Part shown: positions 37,185-47,521 of the stretch, one piece after another | Layout: each line of letters begins with the position of its first letter | Position numbering within the stretch: the first letter of the stretch is position 1 | Source: Crotophaga sulcirostris | Lineage: Eukaryota; Chordata; Aves; Cuculiformes; Crotophagidae | Reading direction: 5' to 3' | Length of the DNA stretch: 64,000 bases | NCBI GenBank assembly: GCA_013397455.1 | Contig: VYZB01000237.1 | Span: 762,749-826,748, forward strand | Translations under genes and position numbers: made by a program | The notes under the pieces: generated by a model | What the model was told of the DNA's origin: nothing | The model's input: only the letters and a program-made list of their open reading frames with translations | Databases searched by the model: none

Positions 37185-39945
37185 ATGTAGCATAGGGAAT
37201 AAGCAATGGGAGTTAAGAGATGTGCACATGTCTGCAGGGATATGATCTCATTGACACTGCAGAGGCATAGCGGGATGGATGCAATTACTGCAGTGCTGCA
37301 GTGGAGGGATACATGTTCTCTGGGAAGGACAGGCAGGGGAGATGACGAGGGTGTGTTCCATGACCAGCTGGAATGCAAGGAGTTGCACCTGGGGATGGAT
37401 GAGGAGCCAACTGGGTCAGGATTAAAGAGAAGGCATGGACAGGTGACATTAGAGTAGGGGTTGGCTACAGGCCACCGGACCAGGAAGAGTGAGCAGATGA
37501 GGACCTCTACAGACAGACAGGTGCAACCTCATGTTCACAAGCCCTGGACCACCTGCAGGAACTTCAGCCCTGGAGGGACAATACAGCAGGGCACAAGCAA
37601 TCCAGGAGATTCCTGGAATGCATTGATGATAACTTCCTTCTCCAAGTGATAGAAGATCCAACAAGGAGATATACAATGCTGGACCTTGTTCTCACAAACA
37701 AGGAAGGGCCAATGAGGAATGTGAAGCTCAAGGGAAGCCATGGCTGCAGTGGCCATGAAACAGTGGAGTTCAAGATCCTTAGGGCAGCGAGGAAGTCACA
37801 TAGCAAGCTCACTACCCTGGACTTTAGGAGAGTAGACTTTGGCCTCTTCAGGGACCTACTTGATAGGGTACCAAGTGACTAAAGCCCTGGAAGGGAGAGA
37901 GGCCCAAGAAAGCTGGTTAATATTCAAGAGTCACCTCCTCCAAACTCAGGAGCAATGCATCCTAGCAAAGAGGAAGTCAGGCAAAAACACCAGGAGACCT
38001 GAATGGATGAATGAAGAACTCCTGAACAAACTTAAACACAAAAGGAAGGCTACAGAGGGAGGAAGCAAGGGCAAGTAGCCTATGAGGAATACGGAGAAAC
38101 TGTCCAGGCAGCCAAGGATCAGGTTTGGAAAGCTAAAGCCCCGATAGAATTAAATCTGGCCAAGGATGTCAAGGACAAAGAGAAAAGCTTCTATAGGTAT
38201 ACCAGTGGTAAAAGGAAGACTATGGAGAATGTGGACCCTTTTCAGAAGGAAACGGGAGACTTGGTTCCCCAGGATATGGAGAAGGCTGAGGTACTCAATA
38301 CATTTTTTTGCCTCAGACTTCATTGGCAAGGGCTCAAGCCATGCCACCCAAGTCACAGAAGGCAAAGGCAGAGACTGAGAGATCAAAGAACTGCCCACTG
38401 TAGGAGAAGATCAGTTGCGAGACCATCCAAGGAACCTGAAGGTGCACAAGACTGTGGGACCTGATGAGATGCATCCACAGGTCCTGAGGGAACTGGCAGA
38501 AGAAGTTGCTAAGCCACTGTGCATCATAGTTGAGAAGTTGTGGCAGTCCAGTGAAGTTCCCACTGACTGGAAAAACGTAAACATAACAACCATTTTTAGA
38601 AAGGGAAAAATCTAAAGACCTAGGGAACTATAGGCCAACCAGTCTCACCCCTGTTCCCGGAAAGATCATGGAGCAGATCCTCCTGGAAACTCTACTGAAG
38701 CATCTGGAAAAAAAAGGAGGTGATTTGTGACAGCCAGCATGGCTACATTAAGTGCAAATTTGATGGCCTTCTATGATGGGGCTACAGCATTGGTGGATAA
38801 GGGAAGAGTAACTGACATCATCTACCTGGACTTGTGTAAAGCATTCAACGCTGTCCCTCATTATGTTCTTGCCTCTCAATTGAAGAGACACAGATTTGAC
38901 AGATGGATAGTTGTGGTCAACAGCTCAATCTCCAAGTAGAGATTGGTGTCAAGCGGCATTCCACACACAGGTGTTGGTTTTAGGGCTGGTGTCGTTTAAC
39001 ATCCTTGTTGCAGACATGGACAGTGGGATTGAGCAACTCAGCAAGTTTACCAACAACAAAAAGCTGTGTGGTACAGTTGACATGCTGGAGGGATGGGATG
39101 TCAGAGGGACCTTGACAGTCTTGGGAGGTGGGGCTCAGTGAACCTCATGAAGATCAACAAGGCCAAGTACAAAGTCCTGCACCTGGGTTGGTGCAATCCC
39201 AAACACAAACACAGGCTATGCAGAGAATGGAATCAGAGTAGCCCCGAAGATTAGGACTTGGGGTGCTGGTGGATGAGAACCTCAACATGAGCCAGCAGTG
39301 TGCACTTGCAGCCCAGAAAGCTCACTGCATCCTGGGCTCCATCAAAAAAAAGTGTGACCAGCAGGTCAATGGAAGTGAAATGGCGGTGACTCTTCCCCTC
39401 TACTCTGCTCTTATGAGACCTTAGCTGGTGTGCTGCATTCAGTTCTGGAACCCTCAGCACTGGAAGGACATGGATCTGTTTGAGCGAGTCTAGAGGAGGG
39501 CCACAAAGGCCATCAGAGGGCTGGAGCACCTCCCATACAAGGACAGATCGAGAGAGCTGGGGCTGTTCAGCCTAGAGAAGAGTATCCTCTGGGGAGACCT
39601 TACAGCAACCTTCCAGTTCTTAAAGGGGGCCTATGGGAAATTTGTAGGGGGATTCTTTATCAGGGAACGTAGTGATAGAACAAAGGGTAACAGTTTTAAG
39701 CTGAAAGAAGGGAGATTTAAATTAGATATTAGGAAGAAATTTTTTGCTGTGAGGGTGGTGAGGCACTGGAATAGGTTGCTGAGAAAAGTTGTGGTTGTCC
39801 CATCCCTGGAGGTGTTCAAGGCCAGGTTGAATGAGGCTTTGAGCAACCAGATCTAGTGGAAGGTGTACCTGTCCATGGCTGGGAGGTTGCAACTGGATGA
39901 TCTTTAAGGTTCCTTCCAATTCAAACCATTCTATTATTTTATGAT
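37185..39945 (+). mobile_element. CR1 LINE, long 5'-truncated copy with endonuclease remnant, reverse transcriptase and 3' UTR (dead)
   Basis: About 2.76 kb of CR1 ORF2 plus 3' end. CR1 moves by target-primed reverse transcription using an endonuclease and a reverse transcriptase from this ORF. Seen in order: C-terminal part of the endonuclease (37300-37880, reading MLDLVLTNKEGPMRNVKLKG and later LTTLDFRRVDFGLF); linker (37840-38380); RT start (DEMHPQVLRELAEEVAKPL near 38465-38515; VTDIIYLDLCKAFN near 38810-38850, which keeps the motif A aspartate); RT motif C near 39043-39057, where the usual FADD is FTNN, so both catalytic aspartates are lost; C-terminal domain (39240-39855); 3' UTR to about 39945. 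Frameshifts split it into many short frames. The 5' edge is approximate, and the N-terminal half of the endonuclease and all of ORF1 are absent. Confidence 0.95.
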
Positions 39946-41594
39946 AGAAATATTTTAGAATAAAACAGTAAAAAAAGAGAGATGGAAAAATGTGGCTGAA
40001 GAGGACAAAATTGCTAAAAAATCACACTTGCAACAGCACCAAATCAATGAACATGAGAAAAAATAAGCCAAATGAACAAAGAGGTGCTACAAGTAGCTTT
40101 AATGCCGGTGAAGGAGAAAAGTAAGGTAGGGAAAACATACAGGAAAGATCATTAAAGAGTAATGAGTGAAGTCACTCAGCCCAATCTGGTAACACAAGAA
40201 TTAAAGGTATCAAGAGTCAGTAGCTAGAAGTAAATTCTGGGAAAAAGGAAGTGACAGTATTATTAAAAACTGGTAAAAAAAATGATAAAGAGATGAAGGA
40301 ACGGCCAGGAGAAAGAAGTGAACTTGAAGATATCATGATACATACATATCCAGAAGTTTCTAATGAAGACAAGACATAACAAGAATGGCAGAAAAGGACA
40401 AGATAACAGGAGTATGTGCTTTGATTTGACAAAAATATTTAGTACAGAAAAAAGTGGTAAAAAGCCTGACCTTATGAGTATTCTGAAATCAACAGGAAAC
40501 AATCATGCTTAGGAGACGAATTATAATGTCCATACCTTATGACTCATAAATCACCACATGTCAAGGAAAAAGTTACAATACTAACTGCAAAACAAGCAAT
40601 ACAAAAATATTTATTAGAAAGTGAAAAGATATAAGTGCTCAAGGAATGAAGAAAAGAATGCTTGGAAATTCTGGCTATAATGAGGAAGGCAGATACAATA
40701 GGTAGTGTCATTTGGGAGGTTTCATCCAGAAGACAACTGAAAGCTGATAACCTTCTGTTATTAAGCAAAATACTTTCATAAAGAAATCTCAGAGGGAAGG
40801 AGACACTGCTGTCTCTAATTAAAGACAGCGCTCAAGGTCCTGGAGCTGCTTAAGAGTATCAATTATAATGGCACTAATAACCAATTAAGGTTTGTGATTT
40901 TTCTAAACATTACCAGAGTCACAGCAATTTTTATTGTTTCTTTTAAGAAGCCTCAAAATTCTTTAAAAATAATTAATTCTAAAGGATTAACTCAAAAAAT
41001 CCATTTAAAGGCAATAACAGGAGACACTAGAATGTATTCAACTTTGTTCTATAATAAATCATATCCCAAGCAAGTGTATGCCACTAAAAAAGAAGCCAAT
41101 CTTTGTCACACAGAACAAAAACTTGAAGAAAAAGAAAAGAGAAAAGCAGAAGTAGAGGGGAGAAAAAAAAAGAAAAACAATAAAATTAAGAAGAGGAAAT
41201 ATGGAAAACAAGAATTATTCCATTTAGTATTAAGTTATACAAGTTAAATTAATACATTAAAGTTATATATGAAAATATTGATGCAAAAGAGGCAGACCAA
41301 ATACAGTAACAGAAACTTTTTTTAAAAAAAATTTTTTTTAAACCCATTTAAAAACTGTTAGTAAAGTAACTGAAAATTATGTGAAAGCTTGGAAGTAAGA
41401 GAGACTGAATAAGCCAACTGACTGTCTATATGTAAAAGCTGAGATGATCTTTTGAGCTTCTGAGGATATATTTGCACCTACAGATGCCTCTCAGACGCAA
41501 TTTGGACAGATCTGAATTAGCAAGCTTATAAAATGCTATGTAGCATTTCAAGACTTTTACCAGCCTGGGTCCAAGTCCATTTGAACATTATTCA
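39946..41594. other. Purine-rich non-coding stretch between CR1 copies
   Basis: The + strand is rich in A and G with many GAAAAG-type runs, strongest at 41125-41213. A T7-A8-T8-A3 run forms a self-complementary block at 41317-41342. An open frame at 40894-41247 on the + strand is lysine-rich low complexity and not a credible gene. Confidence 0.5.
41125..41213. repeat. Low-complexity polypurine tract
   Basis: The + strand is nearly all A and G over about 55 bases (41125-41178), then continues A-rich. This explains the lysine/glutamate-rich reading frame that overlaps it. Confidence 0.8.
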
Positions 41595-42646
41595 AAGAAT
41601 CACAGAATCATTCAGGCTCAAAAAGACCTCTAAGATCAGGAAATCCAACTGTCAGCTCAACACTATCATGTCTACTGAACTACATCCTGAAGTGCAATGC
41701 CTACAAGTTTTTTGAACACCACCAGGGATGGTGACTCCACCACTTCCCTAGGCAGCCTGCTCCAATGCTTGACCACTCTTTCAGTAACGAAATTTTTTTT
41801 AATATCCAATCTAAACCTCCCTTGTTGCAACTTGAGGCCATTTCTCTCGTTCTATCACTTATTATTTGGGAGAAGAGATGAATATCCACCTCACTGCAAC
41901 CTCCCTTCAGGTAGCTGTAGAGAGCTATAAGGTCTCCCCACAGCCCCCTCTTCTCCAGACTAAACAATTCTAGTCCATCAACTGCTCCTCATAAGATTTG
42001 TGCTCCAGACCCTTCACCAGCTTTGTTGCCCTTCTCTGGATACACTCCAGCAACTCAATGTATGTCTTGTACTGGTATTCAAGGTGCAGCCTCACCAGTG
42101 CTCAGTATAGGGACACAATCACCTCCCTACTGCTGCTGGCCACATCATTTCTGATACAAGCCACCTTCTTGGCCACCTGGGCACATTGCTGGTTCACCTT
42201 CAGCCAGCGATTGACCAGCAACTCCAGGTCCTTTTCTGCCAGGCAATTTTCCAGCCATTCATCGTCAAGCCTGTAGCGTTGCATGAGGCTGTTTTGACCC
42301 CAATGCAGGACCTGGCACTTGGCCTTGTTTGATCTAGTACAATTGACCTGGGCCCACTGATCCAGTCTATTCAGATCCTTCTGTGGAACCTTCCTGCCCT
42401 CAAATAGATAAGCACTTCTGCTCAATTTGATGTCACCTGCAAACATACTCAATTGAGCACTCAATTCCCTTATCCAGATCATTGATAAATATATTAAACA
42501 AGACCGGCCCCAAAACTAAGCCCTGGGGAACACCATTAATGAATGGCCAACAAGTAGATTTAGCTCTGTTCACCACAACTCCCTGGGCTTGGGCATCCAG
42601 CCAGCTTTTTACCGATTGAAGAGTACACCTGTTAAAGCCATGAGCC
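41595..42646 (-). mobile_element. CR1 LINE, outer copy of a nested pair (3' part)
   Basis: Read on the minus strand this is CR1 from its RT domain (about 42640, MAHGFNRCTLQSVKSWLDAQ) through GVPQGLVLGPVLFNIFINDL, the region 42102-42482 (LDRLDQWAQVNCTRSNKAKC), the C-terminal domain and the 3' UTR, ending at an octamer-like tail near 41595. It stops abruptly at 42646 in mid-RT. Its upstream continuation is found at 43345-43441, beyond a second CR1. Frameshifts and missing residues mark it as decayed. Confidence 0.93.
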
Positions 42647-43340
42647 ATCACAGTATCACAGTATCACAAGGTTGGAAAGGACCTCTGAGACCATCAAGTC
42701 CAACCTATAACCCAACACTAACACCAACCCATCATCTAAACCATGGCACTCAGTGCCTCATCCAGTCTTCCCTTAAACACTTCCAGGGATGGCGACTCCA
42801 TCACCTCCCTGGGCAGCGCATTCCAGTAGTCAATCACCCTTTCAGTGAAGAACTTTTTCCTAACATCAAGTCTAAACTTCCCCTGACAAAGCTTAAGTCT
42901 ATGTCCTCTAGTTCTGTCACTGGTCACCTGTGAGAAGAGACCAATGCCCTCTTGGCTACAACCTCCTTTTAGGTAGTTGTAGAGAGCAATAAGGTCACCC
43001 CTGAGCCTCCTCTTCTCCAGACTAAACAGCCCCAGCTCCCTCAGTCACTCCTCGTAGGGCTTGTGCTCCAAACCCTTCACCATCTTTGTTGCCCTCCTCT
43101 GGACACCCTCCAGTATCCTGACATCTTTCCCAAACTGAGGGGCCCAGAACTGTACACAGTATTCAAGGTGAGGTCTGACCAGTGCCAAGTAGAGGGGGAC
43201 AATAACTTCTCTGGTGCTGCTCGCCACACTATTCCTGATGCAGGCCAGGATGCCATTGGCCTTCTTGGCCACCTGGGCACACTGCTGGCTCATGTTAAGC
43301 TTCCTGTCAACCAGCACTCCCAGGTCCCTTTCTGCCTGAC
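42647..43340 (-). mobile_element. CR1 LINE, inner copy inserted into an older CR1
   Basis: A 5'-truncated CR1 on the minus strand. The 3' tail is the reverse complement of TGATACTGTGAT repeats at 42647-42670. The ORF2 C-terminus reads up to a natural-looking end ([16 protein letters not shown], stop near 42736). Further 5' it reads [20 protein letters not shown], then [14 protein letters not shown] and [20 protein letters not shown] to about 43317. It then leaves CR1 register at about 43340. Its terminal sequence closely resembles the copy at 55699-56136, so both belong to one subfamily. It is split by at least one frameshift or stop. Confidence 0.93.
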
Positions 43341-43344
43341 TAAA

Positions 43345-43441
43345 AGCTTCTCTAGAAGCAAGCTATGGGAGACAATGTCAAAGGCTTTACTAAAGTCCAA
43401 GTAAATAACATCCACAGTCTTTCCCTCATCCACTAGGTCAA
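43345..43441 (-). mobile_element. CR1 LINE, outer copy of the nested pair (5' remnant)
   Basis: About 100 bases reading on the minus strand as LVDEGKTVDVIYLDFSKAFD then [11 protein letters not shown]. This is the RT motif A region that in CR1 lies immediately upstream of the MAHGFNRC segment at 42646. It joins the 41595-42646 piece once the inner CR1 is taken out, with only a few bases missing. Unique sequence follows at about 43441. Confidence 0.88.
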
Positions 43442-46400
43442 TCTCCTGGTTTATGTTTCTGTGCGTATGCTGGTGCTCGTAAAAAACTGTTTTCTCTCTG
43501 CATTGATCTGTGTGGCCATCCAAGTGTGTGCACTGCTTGGTGTGTGCATCTGCCAACGTGAGATGTGTGCTCAGTCTCACCACTGGCTGGACTTCTGAGA
43601 CGCAGAAACACAGCAATCTCACATCTATTGAACTAGGATGGACAGCCACTCACTGCCCCCAGACCCTCAAACTTATAGTGCACTAAAGCTGGCTCTAGTG
43701 GTCTACAAAAAACCTTACCTACATCCTGAAGTTCATAGAATCCAGTATCTCTAACACAATGTCTAAGGTTACCCTAGCAATAAAAGTACTTCTCATAAGT
43801 AATAATATCCAAGATGCTGACTGTTTTAATCTCACAATACATGTAAATAAGCATGCTTTTCTAGTTTTTGAAAAAATAGCTTCTAATTTAAAAATATTTC
43901 ATTACACAATTTTCCCAAGCTATTTTCACATTTTCTTTCCTCTTTACAGCACAAAATAAACTTTCACTGCAACATCATCACCAAGGGCAATAAGAATTGA
44001 TCAGGTGTAGGATTATTGGTTCTGATGTATGCTGACAAATACTTTGGCTAGTTTTCTCGAAGACTTCAAAGACACTACACCATTGAAACTATTTTCTTTT
44101 TGTCCACAGGCAAAAGAACTGCCTGTTACTGAAGTGAACAACCTTTGCTTCTACCTTTGAGATTCGAATAACTATTCAACTTGACAGCACTAAGCAGGGT
44201 CAACATATTTTCTTCTGAGGAAGACATTTAGGAAAATTACACTTTAATTAGCATTCTAAAAAATCAACTGCTTTCTGAAATTATTGTTGTCTTTCGTTTT
44301 AAACAATTAATTACATCATTTTGAGTTTGGTATCTTTCTCTCACAAAAAACCAATTTAGTAATAGGTTTTTTGACTATTAGCTTTTACTTCTGTGTTAGA
44401 CTGATGCCTGCAATACTGACATTCTTTCCTAAGCACTTGCCAAATTTTAAACCAGTTACAGAGAGTCTAAATTCTACCTTTATCCCTGACATTTTCTAAG
44501 CTTCCCTCAGAAACTAAATGGAAAACATTTTCTACTTGTGTGTTCTCCTCCCTAGAATCCACTACAAAAGTAACAGGTACGTGAGAAGGAAATCCCTATT
44601 CTCTTTGCACCTTCAAGTTCTTCCTACCTCATGCAAGTCAGATCAGCAAATGCAACTTATTTAATGTAATTTCATACTAATCACACATTTAACTGCATCA
44701 TTACCTTGACGCCTTCCTTTGATTCAAATTTCACATCATCTCAAGGGCAAACAAGCCACCATTTCTCTTTTTTTTAATACTTTGAAATCTTTAGCCAGAC
44801 TGTACTGGCTAAACACTTTACCCTAGGAAATTTCAAGGCTCTTAAAATTTTTTCACAGGTCTTAACAATTTATTTAAACCTGTAAGGTAAAATATTTATC
44901 AATTTCTAAAAAAATATTCTATTTACTTCATAGTTATAGAGATTTCAAGCTTCAATTGATTTGTAGATACTGGTATAAAAAACCTCTTATGCAGTTAAGA
45001 CAGTCAAGTTTCACTTTGAAAATAATTTCCTATTAAAAAAGCCACTTTGATGTGAACTTTATATATAAATTTTAATAGCATATAGTGCAATGAATGCACA
45101 AGTCTCCAACCCAGTCTACAATACTGTAAAATCAATTGTTCTCTGAATGACTGCTCATATCCACTCAGCATGAATTACTGCTTTATAAAGTACATGGATA
45201 TTTTTCCCTTGTGAGCAACACAATGCAGAGTATCTAGTTAGAAAAAAGAGAAAGAGATTCATATTTTCTACTGCTTATTCAAATTTTGTGTACTAGATAT
45301 CTCATTTTTCGAATACTCTCAAGATGTTATAATGAAGAATTCTCCCATTTTTATGAATTACTGGTTAGCTAATACAACCTTGCTTTCTTCCTTCTGCTTA
45401 AAAACAAAGGATTCACAGTACTTTCATAGTATGTCAATCACAATTCCACATCTTACATATAAAAAATTATAGATGCATATGTCTTGCAGCATATTTTACT
45501 GTTACTTACTTTAATGAGCTACTACAACAATTGTCAGAAATAACAAAGATTTACTGCTCTAAAAAAACAACAAAAATCAGCATTTACATTACCATTATAT
45601 CGTTATTTCATATAAGGACATGTCTGTAAATTTCTGATCTTACAAGCACTAATTTTAAAACTAGATACTAGAATAAAATTTAGCACATACTTAGGCATGT
45701 AACTGCCTATAAACTCAGACTCAGAGTGCTGCAATGGTTGCATCATTTACTCTATCTACTTCTGTTCAGAAACCAAGCATTACTATACTCTATATGAGAT
45801 ATTCAAGTGTTCAAAAGATTCTGAGTTCATAAATGCACATGCAGAGTCCTTACTGAATACATTTTTCATTCCTAAAAATTACAAATTGTTGTACTTTACA
45901 CACACCAAAAAACCTGATTGACTTTAGAGAAAAGCTTCTTATAAACTACATGCAACTTGGAAAAGCATTCTGGGTAATATGCAACTACATATTCCACTAG
46001 ATTCCAAATTAACATTGAAGAAATAACACTCTTATAGTTAGTCAGTTAAGCTGCCATGAAACACCTTTTTTTCCCTAGATATCAATATCACAGCATGACA
46101 TATAATTTCTGCGTAAGCAAAGGACAAAGCAGGAAAGAAAAATATTCCATATTAGAAATTAATTAACAGTAATTACATCAGAGAATGGAGATTTTTTTCC
46201 TAGATTAGAAAGTTTGAAAAGGTTAGTAACATGGCTAAGAAAAATAATTATAAAATTAATTGCCTTAATTATGAGTCTAAAACTGAATACTCAAAAAATC
46301 CTTACCCTCTATAGCACCTAAAAGGATGTTACAAAAATTGAACTAGTCTTTGGAAACTATTTCATTTAAATTTAACTCCAGAAAGATATGAATTCAACTG

Positions 46401-46785
46401 TATCAGTTTAGTTATCCATATCCAAGCTAAACCACATGAAAAAATGAAATCCTCAAAAGAAGCAATTTCATGAAACTTTTTCCAGCTTAGAATTAAAATT
46501 CACGTAAGACAGAGGCAGATCTTATTTTGAAGAGAGGGATGTTTAAATCCAGTAGAGTTTTACAAATTTTCCTAAATCTTTTCTCTTTTATTCTGATATA
46601 CTGACAAGCAATGGCCACACAGATCACAGAGAGGTTTAGGAGAATGGTATTACAAAAAAAACCTCCAGTGTCTATTATTATTAAGATGACACAAAAGATT
46701 ATAATGTTTGCTTTTTCTTGGGGATGGGTCCCAAGTATCTCTCAGCATCTTTAGCATATGTTTAATTTATTTACATTCACAAAAT
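43442..46785. other. AT-rich non-coding stretch
   Basis: No gene or dispersed repeat was recognised. The first 200 bases (to about 43640) are somewhat less AT-rich and could be further eroded repeat, but I could not match them. Confidence 0.5.
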
Positions 46786-47521
46786 CAGAGAATCATAAAT
46801 CATAGAATGGTTTGGGTTGGAAGAGACTTTTAAAGGTCAACTAGTCCAGCATCCTGCAATGAGCAAGGATATCTTCAACTAGACGAGGTTGCTCAGAGCC
46901 CTGTCCAACCTGACCTCGAATATTGCCAGGGATGGGTCTTCTACCATCTCTCTGGGCAACTCATTCCAGTCTTCCACAACTCTCACTGTAAAAAAAAAAA
47001 AAGCTTCCTTATATGTAGTCTAAACCTACCCTCTTTTAGTTTAAAACCATTACCCCTTGCCCTATCGCAACAGGTCTAAGAAATTTGTCTACATCATTTT
47101 TATAAACCCCCTTTAAGTATTGAAAGGATATTCTACTTGGCCTTGTTGAACCTCATAAGATTCACATGGGCTCACTTCTCAAGCTTTTCCTCTAGATGTC
47201 ATCCCACCTAGATGGCATGTCAACAACACTATTCAGCCTCCTGCTATCTGCAGGCTTGCTGAGGGTACACTCAATCCCGCTTTCTATTGCACTGATTAAG
47301 ATATTGAATGGCACTGGTCCCAGTACAGACCGCTGAGGGACACCCACTATTCACCAGTCTCCATCTGGACACAAAATCATTGACCACTACCCTCTGGATG
47401 TGACCATCCAACCAATTCCTGATCCACCAAACAGTCCACCCATCAAATCCATATCCCTGCAATTTAGAGAGAAGGATGTTGTGGGGAATCATGTCAAAGG
47501 CCTTACAGAAGTCTAGAGAGA
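46786..47521 (-). mobile_element. CR1 LINE fragment with an internal deletion
   Basis: On the minus strand this runs from the RT domain (47271-47492, reading [20 protein letters not shown], then [19 protein letters not shown]) through the 3' UTR to a tail near 46786 (reverse complement of CAGAGAATCATAAATCATAGAATGG). At about 47128-47136 the sequence jumps from the C-terminal domain (TTTAAGTATTGAAAGG) straight to the region around GGCCTTGTTGAACCTCA, which lies several hundred bases further 5' in CR1. An A-run at 46989-47001 also disrupts it. Confidence 0.92.

Noticed and set aside
38727..38939. Reverse-transcriptase-like frame (YLDLCKAFN) as a domesticated RT, retron or other novel RT system
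   Set aside because: It sits in a continuous, frameshifted CR1 LINE from endonuclease to 3' tail, and the catalytic FADD motif is destroyed.
40894..41247. 117-residue lysine-rich + strand ORF
   Set aside because: It is explained by a polypurine low-complexity tract, with no domain or conserved-looking core.
41317..41342. Long A/T self-complementary block as a cruciform or regulatory structure
   Set aside because: It is simply alternating T and A runs (T7 A8 T8 A3). Self-complementarity is trivial for such low-complexity sequence.
42102..42482. 126-residue minus-strand ORF as a gene
   Set aside because: It is part of CR1 ORF2 in the outer nested copy, with no independent start or context.
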